DNA of 64,000 bases from contig JAVSML010024368.1 of assembly GCA_038503035.1 (NCBI GenBank), forward strand, positions 1 to 64,000, written 5' to 3'. Positions within the stretch are counted from its first letter, which is position 1. Each line of letters begins with the position of its first letter. Of this stretch, positions 21,110 through 32,174 are shown in pieces. Made by a program: the position numbers and the translations under genes. Below the pieces are notes generated by a model, which saw nothing but the letters and a program-made list of their open reading frames with translations, had not been told where the DNA came from and did no database searches. Origin of the DNA: Crocodylus rhombifer. Its lineage: Eukaryota > Chordata > Crocodylia > Crocodylidae.

Positions 21110-21365
21110 CACCAGTTCAACATCCCCCCTTCCTGCCACCTACCTGTCTCACACCTGTTTTCTCCCATTCTCTCTGATCCTCACTGCCAGGCTTTTGCAT
21201 TTTCACAGGTCTGCATTTTGCATATTGCCTTCTATTCTACCCAGGAGAGCACACAAAACACTACCAGAGGCTTCCTATGCCTGAAGAAGGGTGTTTGTGC
21301 ATGAAAACTTGCAAAGAACAATCTTTCTAACATTTAGAAAATAGAGATATCACATCTACCCAAAG
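21110..21365 (+). repeat. Inverted copy of the PLE tail
   Basis: CTCTGATCCTCACTGCCAGG, TTCTATTCTACCCAGGAGAG and GAAGAAGGGTGTTTGTGCAT match the reverse complement of 20055-20380. It ends ATATCACATCTACCCAAAGA and lacks the final block with the GTTGGTCTAA motif. The arms are about 250 bp and imperfect. Confidence 0.8.
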
Positions 21366-22318
21366 AACCTGGTCTTAACTGATTTAAGTTAAACGACCTC
21401 ATTTCCAGTGATTTGGTAAATTCATTAGGTGATCTTCTGTACAGGCTGAATGTTAGGACTAAAAGTTCAGTATCAACAATCACAAATTGTATTACTTGTG
21501 GTCCACATACTTCCCACTCCCTTACCTGAAACATACACTGCGCTATTTACAGTGAAGCTGGCAGAGAAAGCTGGAGTGGGGCACTAATAAAAGAGACACA
21601 GATTCACCCATGTAGCCAACTCCCCCCTGGTGCGAGTTACTGAGAGTGACAGGCAGAAGAGATATTTTAAAGAGCATGCTTCCTTATCCAGGACAGCTGC
21701 TGATGCTCAGGAAGTGCCTGAAGCAGCTTTGACTCCTGCAAACTCCCTGAGTTTCATTCAGATAGTCAGTCAGGCACTGGCAGCTAATGACCTCAGGGTA
21801 ATGTTGCTAGAGTAAGGGTAACAGGATTTAACCCATGGCAAAACTAATATTAAGTCTCTGTTAACAGGCAGAAACAGTTTTGAATGCTTTCTTTGCATTG
21901 GTATTTGTACATTGCATTTCCCTCTTCCAGTGAAGTTTAACTTTAGAGGAGAAAAGAAACATATGTATGTTATTAAAGCTTCTAATGCCGTTCTTAAAGC
22001 AATAGAGCACTACCTCACAGCATTTTTCCTCTGGCTGTATCCTGGATCCTCTTGAGTTTTCACCCTCTCCAATTTATTGAAATTGCTCCCCACAATGTTT
22101 CCAACCATCCCATCCTGGACAAGTCACAGAACCTCTTTTCATGTTTCTCTTCCTTTTGGCCTCTGATATTTTTGGTGGCACTGCACTCTTTTTCTTGAAA
22201 GCTTGTCCTCATCTGGCTTTTGTGACTTTGTCTCCTACCTCTAATTGTTTCTGTAACATCTTTCAGTATGTGCTCTTCCTCTATTCTCTCAGGCTTGCTC
22301 TAAGCTTTAAACTTTTGA
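21366..22318. other. Spacer
   Basis: No gene or repeat was recognised. Confidence 0.45.
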
Positions 22319-23496
22319 GCTAAGTACAGACAGTCAAAAAGCCTGAGGCAGAATAGATTCAGTCTACGCAGCTTCCTTTAAGCTACTCAGTGTTCAATTG
22401 GGAGAGGCAGGGGGAGGCCTGCACTGCCCCAGGCCAGTAGGTGCAAGGCGCTAGAACACATCTCCCAGCTTGCTGGCCATTGCAAGCCCAGCCAAGTGGG
22501 GCCATCCCCAATTGGCTGCCCAGTACGTGCCCCCAACACACTACTGTTCAGGTACTGGCCCACCTTGGAGGAGCCTCCCTCCCAGGGGGTTTCCCCGAGC
22601 CTGGGTCTCCCTGCCACGAATTCCCCACTCCCCTCTTCCTAGCTGCTGATTGCTTCAGCCACAGGAGGGAGGGAGAAGGAGTCCTCCAGGCTGGGTGCCT
22701 GCCCATGCAGCCCAGCATGGGGACAGTGGGGAGCCCCTGCCTTGGTAGGGCTTCCCCCCCAAGCCCTGGGCAGCCAGCCCCAGAGAGCTGAGGGGAATTT
22801 TTCCCTGCCCGAATCCCATAGCTGCTTGCTTTATCCCCTGCAATAGCCCAGGGTAGCTTCAGGAAGTGGAGGGAAATTCTTCTGCATCCCTGCAGCTTCT
22901 TTTACCTCAAACTCCTGTGGCAGCAGCTTAAGGTAAGCTGCTGTGCAGGGGAGGGAGAGGCAGGGGATCCCCCCGGCGCTCTGGGCTGTCCCCAGTGGGG
23001 GGAGGGCTGTGGAGGGATAAAAAGCCACACTTTCCCTCCTCCCTCCCTGTGCCCTGTGTAGCCCCGGGCTAGCGGGGTCTGGGGTCCTGTTCCTCTGCCT
23101 CACGTCCCAATGGGCTGATGGATGCAGGCACGAAGCAGGCTAGAGCAGAGGGGCTGGCCAGTCCCTACTCCAGTGGAGCAGACAGCACAGCCCAGGGCTG
23201 CAAATGATCCTGGGATGTGGGGGACTATGAGTTAACTTGAACCCAGAAAGGATCTGGGACAGAAGTTCCATAAACTAGTTGAACTTAAATCAGTTAAGTC
23301 TGATACTATATCCATTGAGGTTTATCTTAAACTGGCTTTAGTCATTTTGAAAGCAGTTTATACACGATGAACTTCTGTTCTGTTGCAGGTTTAAACTGGT
23401 TTCCTATCACTTAAACCAAGTCCAGGGACAGAAGTTACATATAACTTCTGGTTATATGTAACTTGGTTTAAGTTTTATGTAACTTCTGTCCCTAGA
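22319..23496 (+). mobile_element. Non-autonomous TIR element, family X, copy 3
   Basis: It begins CTAAGTACAGACAGTCAAAA, like copy 1 and in the same orientation, and ends AACTTCTGTCCCTAG. The interior shares TTAAGTCTGATACTATATCC and the GC-rich core. The right end is unusual: it forms a palindrome in which a second, inverted CCAGGGACAGAAGTTACAT lies at 23421-23440. No transposase was seen. Confidence 0.68.
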
Positions 23497-23501
23497 CTTG
23501 G
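23416..23501. repeat. Palindromic terminus of family X copy 3
   Basis: CCAAGTCCAGGGACAGAAGT at 23416 is mirrored by ACTTCTGTCCCTAGACTTGG ending at 23501, with a short loop of related sequence between. The arms are near perfect over about 26 bp. Confidence 0.8.
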
Positions 23502-23879
23502 TGGAAGAACAATGTTGGTTAGGAGTATGGGGGTGGAAATCACCCTCTCACTACCAAAGATATACTGGAAATTGTTGTACAGCAGTGTCTGCATTAGACC
23601 TAAAAAAAAATCTTTTTGATGATTACACCTTATTTTGCTTGGGGTTCTGGTTTAAGCTGTTACCAATTCTGCCTTTTGGCCTCTCTCTCTTTCAAGCCCC
23701 ATAGAAGTCTCACTTTCAACTGAAATTTAAGCTGGTTTAGGCAGAACTTTTGATCTTTTTTTCTGAAAACAGATCCAGTCTTCTCGTATTTCTTGTCATG
23801 GATAATGACAGTGCTATCATCCTTGTCCTTAATTATTACAGCAGTGCCTGGAGGGCACTGGGGTTGTGGTTGGTACTCT

Positions 23880-24015
23880 ACATATCTGTAGTAAGAGATA
23901 GTAATTGCCCTAAGGAAGTTGCAAATGATATGGGTAAGATAGATGGGAGTGCACAGAGGGTGAAGTGACTTGCCTGAGGTGTCACCTGGTATTTCAGTAG
24001 CAAAGTTAGGAATAG
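23880..24015 (-). repeat. MIR-like SINE remnant, antisense
   Basis: CACAGAGGGTGAAGTGACTT, then GCCTGAGGTGTCAC and AGCAAAGTTAGGAAT, match the MIR block that reads in reverse as TGACCTTGGGCAAGTCACTT. It is strongly diverged. Confidence 0.6.
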
Positions 24016-24204
24016 AAAAGTACATTATAGTGACTAAGATATTGTCATCCCCAGACATTTGCCATTTGTTCTTTTATTTCTGTTTTGATACCCAAAGCTA
24101 TTGTCTTTCATTTTGATTGCCAGAGCCTTCTTTCTAGCCTTGACATCAGTAAATCCCATAGTAATCATTCTTGACTTTCAGGGCCTGTCACAATATTAAT
24201 CCTC

Positions 24205-24655
24205 TGTATGCCCTGGGTGCATACAAACATTCACTGCACCTGCTCTACAGTCACATGGCTTAGTTTAAGCAGTGTGATCAAAAGCTGGGAGCAGTGTGTT
24301 CAGCTGTTTGACAGTGCTGGGTGCAAGTAACTCGGGATGGGGAGTTGGGCAGGCAGGTCTTCAGTGGGGGTTGGTGGGTCCACGGGGGAGAAGTGGTCCA
24401 CTTGGAGGGTGGCTGGGGGGCTAAAAATTGCTTGGTCAGGGTTATGGGGGATTATAAGAGTGCAGCCCTGAGGCTGGGGCAAGTGGCTGGGCTTTCCCTG
24501 CCCTGGAGCTGTGGTCTGAACATGTGTAGGTGTTCAGTAGATTGGGTTATCTCATTTCTGATTAAGTTAGTTAATTCCTAGTTCATTAACTCCTGAATGC
24601 TTGCACAGATGAGCATTTAGTTTGGTTGATCTAAATGTAATGTCTGTATGTACCT
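24205..24655. mobile_element. Short non-autonomous DNA element with inverted ends
   Basis: The left end is CCCTGGGTGCATACAAACATTC and the right end ATGTAATGTCTGTATGTACC, which read as imperfect inverted repeats. The interior is GC-rich with no coding motif. The ends resemble those of family X only in the ACAGACATT core, so it is probably a separate family. Confidence 0.5.
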
Positions 24656-26685
24656 TTCTACTTCTTGCCCACCAGTTAGCCATCCTCTCCACCCATGAGC
24701 TGGTACTTTTGAGCCTGATTCCTCTCCTCCTTCCAAGCCTCAATACAATGCCTGTTTAAGGTGGGTAAAACAGAACCAACCTAGCTGATTGATACTCACT
24801 AGGGAGGTACATTGAATGGTGCAGGGTTGGGAAAAATAGAAATGAATGTATGTCACAAAACAGGGAGGTTTTACTATTTGGGTTCCCTGTAGCTGTAAAC
24901 CTCTCTCTGCTGCTTGTTCACTGATGGAAAAACAAAACAAAACTAGGATTTGCCCCTGGGGTAACTTCTTACTCCAGTAAACCTTTGATGTGCCTGTCTC
25001 AAGCCAGGCTTTTGTCACTCCAACAGAGGCAGTTTTGCCAGCTTATGAGGCATATCCCTAGAGTTTATATAAAACTATAGGTCTCCTCTTCTAAGGTGCA
25101 AGCCTGGAGTTGGCAATTTCAGTTTCTCTGAAAATCACCTTTACCAGGCAATCAGTAAAATAAATACAGCAGTGAAAAGATTTATTACACAAGCAAGATT
25201 GATCACATACAGAAGTAACTGTAGGTTGCAAAACAAAAACAAAAAAATTAAATATAAAAAAAAATTAAAGAAGGATCTTTCCCTACATTTCTCACTAAAA
25301 TGGAGAACCTCTGTCTGCCTACAGAACTGCCTTCTCTCTCCTGACAGCTTTCTTTCAAGCAGCGTTTCTACCTACAGTACTGATTTTTCCAACTGCCACC
25401 AGCTGGGGGACTAAATCATCCAAAGCCTAGAGAGCTTTAGATATTTGCCTCACCCAGTATTTCTTAAGTACGATAAACTTATCAGTTCACCTATATTCTT
25501 CTATTTAGTTCTCAGGAAGAAAGCATACATTATGCAGATGACTTCCTCTCTCCAGATATATCTGTCTGTCATGCCAGGTGTTGTTCCTGATCTACATTAT
25601 GTCTAAGATGCACAGAGATATTTGCATCCTTTCATACAGAAAAACTGTTAACCAAACTTCCTTGGCTGTCAAATCAGGAGAGAGAGAGGCTCTCTCATTT
25701 TATTTAAGGGCGAAAAATATCAGTTGCTGCTGAGATACCTTCCAGGTGATTATTTCTTGACAAGGGATCTCCCTTGCTAACAGTTTCTCTCTCTGAAATA
25801 TAAACTACAGTTGTTTGGGATTGGCACTTCTACCCAAACATAGAGTTACCTCTCTGGCTGACCGATATGCTTAAACATCCTCAAGTTCCCTTCTGTCAAC
25901 CAGGGGCTTCTCTGAAGTGTGAACAGCTATTGACAGGCCTGGGCATTCCTGACACTTAATTAGCATTCACTCTATTGGCTAATATTAGTCATCTTATAAA
26001 AATTCAGAAATATATTCACATCAAATACCATGGTCATATAAACACAAAAATGATGCAACTGAACATAAGCTATAAATAGAGACCAAAAACTACCTTAGTA
26101 AATCTAATTTGGAAAATGTCTATGCATAACATACTCTGAACCCCAAATCAGCCTTGTCTTGGGAGTAAGTTTTGTGATGGTATTATTTCCTCTTCACCGG
26201 TTACTTGCCATCATACATTGTGACCTGCTCATCACAGGACCTTTCTTTTTCAGAGATTTATAATGGCTGGAACCCCATCAGGCCCTTGGCACTATTGTAA
26301 TCAAACACATCGAATGAAATCATGCAAACATTGAGCATTCAAATGTAGCTAGATGAAGCTAGTACAAATAATCAGGAATGTTAAGGATGTGTTGTATGGG
26401 GTATATTAATCGGAGAATAAATACAGTGATAGCTGGCAGTAGAATAATTTGCAAAATGTTTTTGTGGAAAAGAAAATGAGAATGGATTCAGTTCTGTGAG
26501 TTGCTACAGAAAGACGCAGATAATTCTCCAGGAACCATTACTGGTTCTTTGACCACTGGGAGCAACAGTAAGGATGCAGAGATTAAAATAGGATGTGAAT
26601 AACAATGGAGTAATATTTAAGTTTCAATAAGCTGACAAAATCGGTGCAATGCAGAATGAAGGCTATATCCCCAGACTCTTTAAAC
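24656..26685. other. Spacer, no feature resolved
   Basis: This is mostly AT-rich. Sequence near 25150-25200 with a TTTATTAC block looks loosely LTR-like, but I could not find paired ends or a target duplication. No gene was recognised. Confidence 0.4.
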
Positions 26686-27133
26686 TATGACTAGACTTTC
26701 TCTGCTCTGCTGCCAGGAGTTCTGGCAGCAGACAGCAACCATCTCTGCCAACCTGCCAGAATGTGTGCATATGCCCACCGGCCTTTGTTGGATCCATGTG
26801 GCTCCACCCCAGCAGCTGTACTATCAGAGCAGAAAGTGCGGTCTGGGAAAACACCAGCCACTGAATGGATTGCAGCAATTGAAAGAAGTCATGGAAACAA
26901 ATACATGCACTGTCCATCAACTGTTAGGTGATGGTGGAAGCCTTACTTCACTATGTGGGATAACTCCTCTGGCAGAAAGGAGTGTGTTTTGCCACTGCAG
27001 AGGAGCTTTGGGTTTGAACGCATCCAAAGTTTTGCTGGCAGAACTTGATTTCTCCATGAGAAATCTGTGGTGTAGTTTAGGCCTAAATCCACTCTATTTT
27101 TTCCCTTTGTGTCTTCTAGCCTATATATTGTAA
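26686..27133. other. Unrecognised segment of higher GC with open frames on both strands
   Basis: A plus-strand frame of 148 codons (26687-27133) and a minus-strand frame of 85 codons (26663-26920) overlap here. Neither has a domain, signal peptide or family motif that I recognise. No splice or promoter context supports a gene. It could be an old repeat or a chance frame. Confidence 0.3.
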
Positions 27134-28290
27134 TCCCTTATCCAGGGACTTTAGAATTAAATGTAAGCACAAATACCAGGTGAGATTTAACACCTGTGTG
27201 CAAGAAGAAATGAAGGCTAGATTACCTATAATTTACAAATGATAGGATAAATTATTTTGTGATATGTGGCAAGAAATGGATTGTAGTTCCTTACAGTAGT
27301 TGTTCAGGATCATGCACAGTGCTGGTACTGTATAAATACTCACAGCAGCATTGGCAATCCTAATATGCATGCTGTATACTGGACTAAATTTTTCCAATAA
27401 CTTTGTAATTGCAGGAGCAAAAATCATGTTTGCAGAAATGTTCTTAGTTATTTCGCTTCTTATGGCATTGTTACATACAATGTACCATCTATATGCATAG
27501 CTGGTTAAGGCATGTGTATAAATGCCATGATTTGTGAAGGTGCACATGCAAATTATACATACAGTTATCTGAAAACCAAGCTTAATATTTGTAGGGTTTT
27601 TCATCATTAATGATGGTACAAGCTGCAAGTCTCCACTCAGCAAGAAACAAAAGCTATACACCTATTGTGAGCCAAAAAAAAATCTACATCTTGCTGTCTG
27701 GGTTTATTAAGGAAAGGTAACAAAATTACGCAACATGAACTCCAGTCTAAACCTCAGGTGTTTCTTCCGATCCGTCACAGGGCTTTGCAACCTCTGCTAG
27801 ACATCTACTTTAATTTCCTTATATTCTGGATGGAAGCTAATGAGCCACACACACCCCTCTGAGCTAACAGTAATTAAAATGCAGCTTCCTACAGGGTTTC
27901 AGTACCTGTTAACAGAATGTGGCAATGGGAGAATCTTGTCACCTTGTTACCAGTGGAGATATTTCATACTTCACAATGGTTTATTGCTGCTAAAGTGCTA
28001 TGTTGTGGCTTGGTGATTTTTCATGACTTTGCTGCCTGTTTATTAGGAAATTAAATTTTGTTTAACTCTGTTTTTTAACAAAGGAATTGCTCAGTGGTCA
28101 ATGTGGACAAGAATTAGTTTCATGGCATTATGTCACTGAACTCAGCCATTTGTCTGTAAATATATCTAAAATGGGCAGTGAACACAAGCCCATACAAATA
28201 AAGTGAGACCGTGCCTTGCACAGACAACAGCTTTCTCAGGTCTTGTATACGTTGTCCTGGGAGTGGGTTGCAATGCACTGAGAGTATAGT
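27134..28290. other. AT-rich spacer
   Basis: No feature was recognised. The minus-strand open frame at 27233-27661 has low-complexity, AT-driven composition and no motif. Confidence 0.45.
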
Positions 28291-28299
28291 GCTAGGTTT

Positions 28300-28495
28300 T
28301 TGGTTATATCCGTGTTGGTCTAAGGACATACGCAGGAAAGATTCTTTGGGTAGATGTGCTATCTTTTATTAGACCAACTGAGTAGTTGGAACAAAGTTGG
28401 ACGCAATTACCCTTCTTCCCAAAAGCTTGCAAAGAACTTTTTTTCATCTACTTGGTTGGTCTAATAAAAGACATCACATCTACCCAGAGAACCTT
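28300..28495. mobile_element. Penelope-like tails, head-to-head miniature
   Basis: The left half runs antisense (CGTGTTGGTCTAAGGACATA, then TTTTATTAGACCAACTGAGT). The right half is the same tail in sense (CAAAAGCTTGCAAAGAAC, then TTGGTTGGTCTAATAAAAGA and CATCTACCCAGAGAACCTTG). Together they form a palindrome of about 195 bp with no coding part. It is a miniature of the arrangement at 20055-21365. Confidence 0.72.
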
Positions 28496-28809
28496 GCCTG
28501 AGAGAATAGTGACATCTGATATATTCATTATGGGTCAGTGCATACTCCTGCATAGCCTTGGCTCTGGCTAGTATCCTCCCCATAGGGGAGTGCTACTTTC
28601 CAATGTGGCAGCCTCTCAGTTTTGGATGCTGGCAGCATAAAGGACAGATTTCATAGATTTTATAGACATTAGGGCTGGAAGGGACCTCGGAACATCATCG
28701 AGTCCAGCCCCCTGCCCAAAGGACAGGAAGTCAGCTGGGGTCATAGGATCTTAGCAAGATAAGCATCCAGTTTACTCTTGAAGGTGTTCAGTGTAGGTGC
28801 TTGAACCAC

Positions 28810-29420
28810 CTACAATGGCAGGCTGTTCCAGACTTTGGGGGTGTGGACAGTAAAGAAATTCTTCCTTATGTCCAGCCTGAAATGGTCTTGTAGTAGTTTA
28901 TGACCATTCGACCTCATGAACAAATGTTCCCCCAGATACTGGTGGTCATCCCTGATAAACTTATAGGTGGTCATCAGATCACCCCTGAGCCTGTGCTTTT
29001 CTAGGCTTAAGAGCCCCATGGCTCTCAGCCTTTCGTCGTAAAGTCTGTTCTCCTGACCTCAGATCATGCCCATGGCTCTTCTCTGGACTCTCTCAAGCTT
29101 CTGCACATCCTTTTTGAATTGTGGAGCCCAAAACTGGACTCAGTACTCCAGCTGTGGCCTCACCAAAGCCGAGTACAGGGGGAGAATTTGCTTGAGAGGC
29201 ATCTATGGATGCAAGCCAGCGTTTTGGTCACTTTACTAGCTGCAGCATCGCATCGCAGGCTCATGTTCATCTCGTGGTCAATAATGACCCCCAAGTCTCT
29301 TTCTTCCACAGTGCTAGCCAGCGTAGTGCTGCCGAGCCTACAAGGATGCTGCAAGATTTTCTTCCCAAGGTGGAGTACCTTGCATTTTTCAGTGTTAAAC
29401 ACCATCAGGTTTTCATCCAC
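28810..29420 (-). pseudogene. CR1 copy B RT end and C-terminal domain
   Basis: The minus strand carries MVFNTEKCKVLHLGKK, ERDLGVIIDHEMNMSL and IHRCLSSKF, then in another frame GLLSLEKHRLRGDLMTTYKF and GHKLLQDHFRLDIRKNFFTV. These are the CR1 post-RT motifs in order. A frameshift lies between the two blocks. Confidence 0.88.
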
Positions 29421-30532
29421 CCATTTTCTGAGCCTGTCCAGGTCAGCTTGGATCGCCTGTCTTCAGGTGTGGATGCCTTGCCCCAAAGTTTGATGTCATT
29501 GGCGAACTTGGCCAGTCCACTTCTGACTCCAATGTCCACATCATTAATGAAGATGTTGAACAATATGGGTCCAAGGACAGAGCCTTGGGGAACCCCATTG
29601 GTCAAAGGACACCATGATGATTGACTTCCATCAATTACTACCCTCTCGGTCTGACCACGGAGCCAGTTTTCCAGGCAGCAGATCATGGTGGACCCAAGGC
29701 CACAACTGGCCAGTTTGGCCAAGAGGTGATGGTGGGATACCAGATCAAAGGCTTTTTTGAAGTCAAGATATATGACATCAATCTCTTCTCCCTTGTCCAG
29801 GTGATAGGTCACCTGGTCATAGAAGGAAATGAGATTGGTCAAGCAAGATCTACCCGCAACAAACCTGTGCTGGCTATCCCTTAGGATGTTGGCATTGGCC
29901 AGTCCATTAAGGATGGCCTCTTTAATAAACGTTTATAAGACTTTTCCTGGGATAGAAGTCAGGCTGATAGGCCTATAGTTAGCCAGATCCACTTTCCTCC
30001 CTTTCTTGAAGCTAGGCACCACATTGGCCTTCTTCCAGTCTTTGGGCACTACACCAGAGCACCAGGAGTTTTCAAAGATCTGTGCCAGAGGCTGGGTTAT
30101 GATGCTTGCCAACTCCTTGAGTACCTTGGGATGTAGATTGTCAGGGCCGGCTGACTTGAAGGTATCCAGCTTCTCAAGGTGTTCCTTCACGAGGTCAGCA
30201 TTAATGGAGGGCAGGGGATCTCCCTCACCTGGACCTCCCTGTCCTATAGCAGGCATGGGCATCCCATGGGACTGATGAAAGACTGATGCAAAGTACCCAT
30301 TTAATAGGTTGGCTTTTTCCTGGGCATCAGTTGTCAGTTGCCACATCTGGTTCATCAGGGGTCTAATGTTGCCCTTGCTTTTCCTCTGGCTCCCCACATA
30401 TCTGAAAAAGGACTTCTTATTGTCCTTGATGCTCAAAGCTAGTTGGAGTTCAGTTGCAGCCTTGGCTTTCCTGGTTTGCTCCCTGCAGGACCCTACCAGT
30501 GCAGAATAATCATCCTTGGAGGTGAATCCCAT
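29405..30532 (-). pseudogene. CR1 copy B reverse transcriptase remnant
   Basis: Two overlapping minus-strand frames hold the RT. The first gives NSWCSGVVPKDWKKANVVPS, FKKGRKVDLANYRPISLTS and, upstream of it, the linker LHPKVLKELASIITQPLAQI. The second gives VIYLDFKKAFDLVSHHHLLA, GVPQGSVLGPILFNIFINDV and the active-site region LAKFANDIKLWG. The catalytic box is FAND where CR1 has FADD, so an Asp is lost. A frame break near 29900-29940 separates the halves. Confidence 0.9.
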
Positions 30533-31320
30533 CCTTTATAGGCCTTTCTTTTTAGCCTAAGGAGGTCTGCTAGATGCCTGGAGAGCCAGGGGGGCTGCTG
30601 TGCCCTTTTGTTGCCTTTCCTCTGAGATGGATTAGAATTAGCTTGTGCATTGAGGATCGCTTCCTTGAGGAGCAACCACTCTTCTTGAACTGCCCTCTCC
30701 CAGGGATTGTGGTCCCTTAGGGCCTCACTGACAAGCCTCATGAGCTTGTCAGAGTTGGCTTTCCTGAAGTCAAGGACTTCTGTGTTGCTGACTGACTTGC
30801 CAGCTTGCCAGGTGGAGGGTGAAGGTCACTGGCACCCAGCTTCCCATTGATCACTAGGTTGTCGATTAGGCCATCCCCAGTAGCCAGTACCAGGTCGAGC
30901 AGTGCTTTACCTCTTGTTGGCCTGTAGACTTCTTGAGTCAGGTAGAGGTCATCCACACATGAGAGGAAGCTTTGCGACCACTTGGATTTTTCTGAGTCAT
31001 CTTCCCACGAGATGTCCGGGTAAATGAAGTCACCCATGACAACTGCGGTCCTGGAGCATGCAGCCTCAGCCAGTTCCCGGGTGAACTCCTGGTCAAGCTC
31101 TTGACTTTGGATGGGAGGTCTGTAGTAGAACCCCACCATTGTGTCCCCTGTGCCGTGTTCCCCACGGATTTTAACCCAGAGGGTCTCCAGTCATCTACCC
31201 TGGTTGCCAATGTCAGCTTGCAGGGATGCGTAGCTTTCCTTAACATAGAGAGCTACACCCCCGCACCCTTTATCTACACGATCCCTCCTGTACAGGGTAT
31301 AGCCATCACATCAGGCTTCT
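30493..31320 (-). pseudogene. CR1 copy B endonuclease remnant
   Basis: The minus strand reads VGFYYRPPIQSQELDQEF, VVMGDFIYPDISWEDDSE (family GDFNYPDISWE, with Asn changed to Ile), LTQEVYRPTRGKALLDLVLA and GASDLH. The SDH motif is broken by a frameshift just after SD. A later frame (30741-30493) continues into the linker. The 5' border is at about 31320. Confidence 0.88.
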
Positions 31321-32174
31321 TTACATAGCAAAATGAAAGCTTGTTTGTGTCTTGCCATTTCCTCACCAGTGCTTATGCACCAGTGTAAGAGTAAATGGAA
31401 GCTAGTTTCAAAACTAACACATGAAAAGTAAATATTCTTGTAAAAGTAAAAGAGAAGATGGTGATTCTGGATTAGCTAAAAACCCTATTAGATATCACAC
31501 AACTTCATTAATGCAAACTTAAGTGATATTTGGTACCATTCTAAAATGTAGAAAATTAGTATTTAAAAACCCCAAATTTATGAAATTAGGTGTTGAAATA
31601 AATGCTTTTTTGTGTAACCTTGAGTTTGACAGCTGGAGCTGGCAGCAGTTGCTGGGAATAGCTCTGTAAGGGTGACATGAAGGGTATCATGCTATCAAAA
31701 ATCTATTCCCCATTTCTAGATGTCTCTCTCATCAGTATGCTTTTGCCAAATGCAGGCAGTTCAGCAAATACAGGATCAGCTAAATGAAATCCTATGGCCT
31801 TTCTATAGAGGCCGTATATAACCTATAATAAGCAGATACAAAAAAAGCCTAACGGAATGTGACATTGTTTGTGTTGTGCTCCACAGATTGGAATTCAGTC
31901 AATTTGTAGGCACTTAGCTGTGTTCATTTTGAATAGTATAGCTGATTTGAATAGCAGAGATATTAGCTGTAGAATTTGGCAAGATTTTGACTCTGGGCTC
32001 TGACAGAAGTGACATTTGCCATGCAATTGGCCCCTTGAAAGTGTTCTACAGCTGTGCCCTGACAGAAGTGAACAGCTGCAGAGCATTTTAAAAGTGCTTG
32101 ATTGCATGACAAATTAACCCTCATTACATGAGAGTTTAGATGAAGGCGCTCCAAAGTGAAGCATCTTCATTCAC
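31321..32174. other. Spacer
   Basis: No recognisable gene or element was seen. Confidence 0.45.

Larger units (their letters stand above)
20055..21365 (-). mobile_element. Penelope-like retroelement remnant with inverted tails
   Basis: On the minus strand (about 21110 to 20400) it encodes the end of the PLE protein: the linker after the RT and a GIY-YIG endonuclease. The 3' untranslated tail then runs to 20055 and ends in CCTTAGACCAACACAGC. A second copy of the same tail lies in the opposite direction at 21110-21365, so the element is flanked by head-to-head inverted tails. Partial inverted or tandem copies at the ends are a known trait of PLE insertions. The RT domain is absent and frameshifts break the ORF, so it is inactive. 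Confidence 0.82.
28649..31320 (-). mobile_element. CR1 LINE copy B (antisense), 5'-truncated in the endonuclease
   Basis: The plus strand opens with the CR1 3' end, TTCATAGATTTTATAGACAT followed by TAGGGCTGGAAGGGACCTC. Reading on the minus strand it encodes the endonuclease, linker, RT and C-terminal domains in several frames. Similarity ends near 31320 within the endonuclease (GYTLYRRDRVDKGCGG). The subfamily differs from copy A in the 3' UTR wording. It is inactive. Confidence 0.93.

Noticed and set aside
20607..21284. 225-codon plus-strand open frame
   Set aside because: It is the antisense shadow of the PLE GIY-YIG coding strand and of the inverted tail. Its own translation has no motif.
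24960..26230. Possible further LTR
   Set aside because: A TTTATTAC-type block looked LTR-like, but no TG...CA pair with a matching target duplication could be found.
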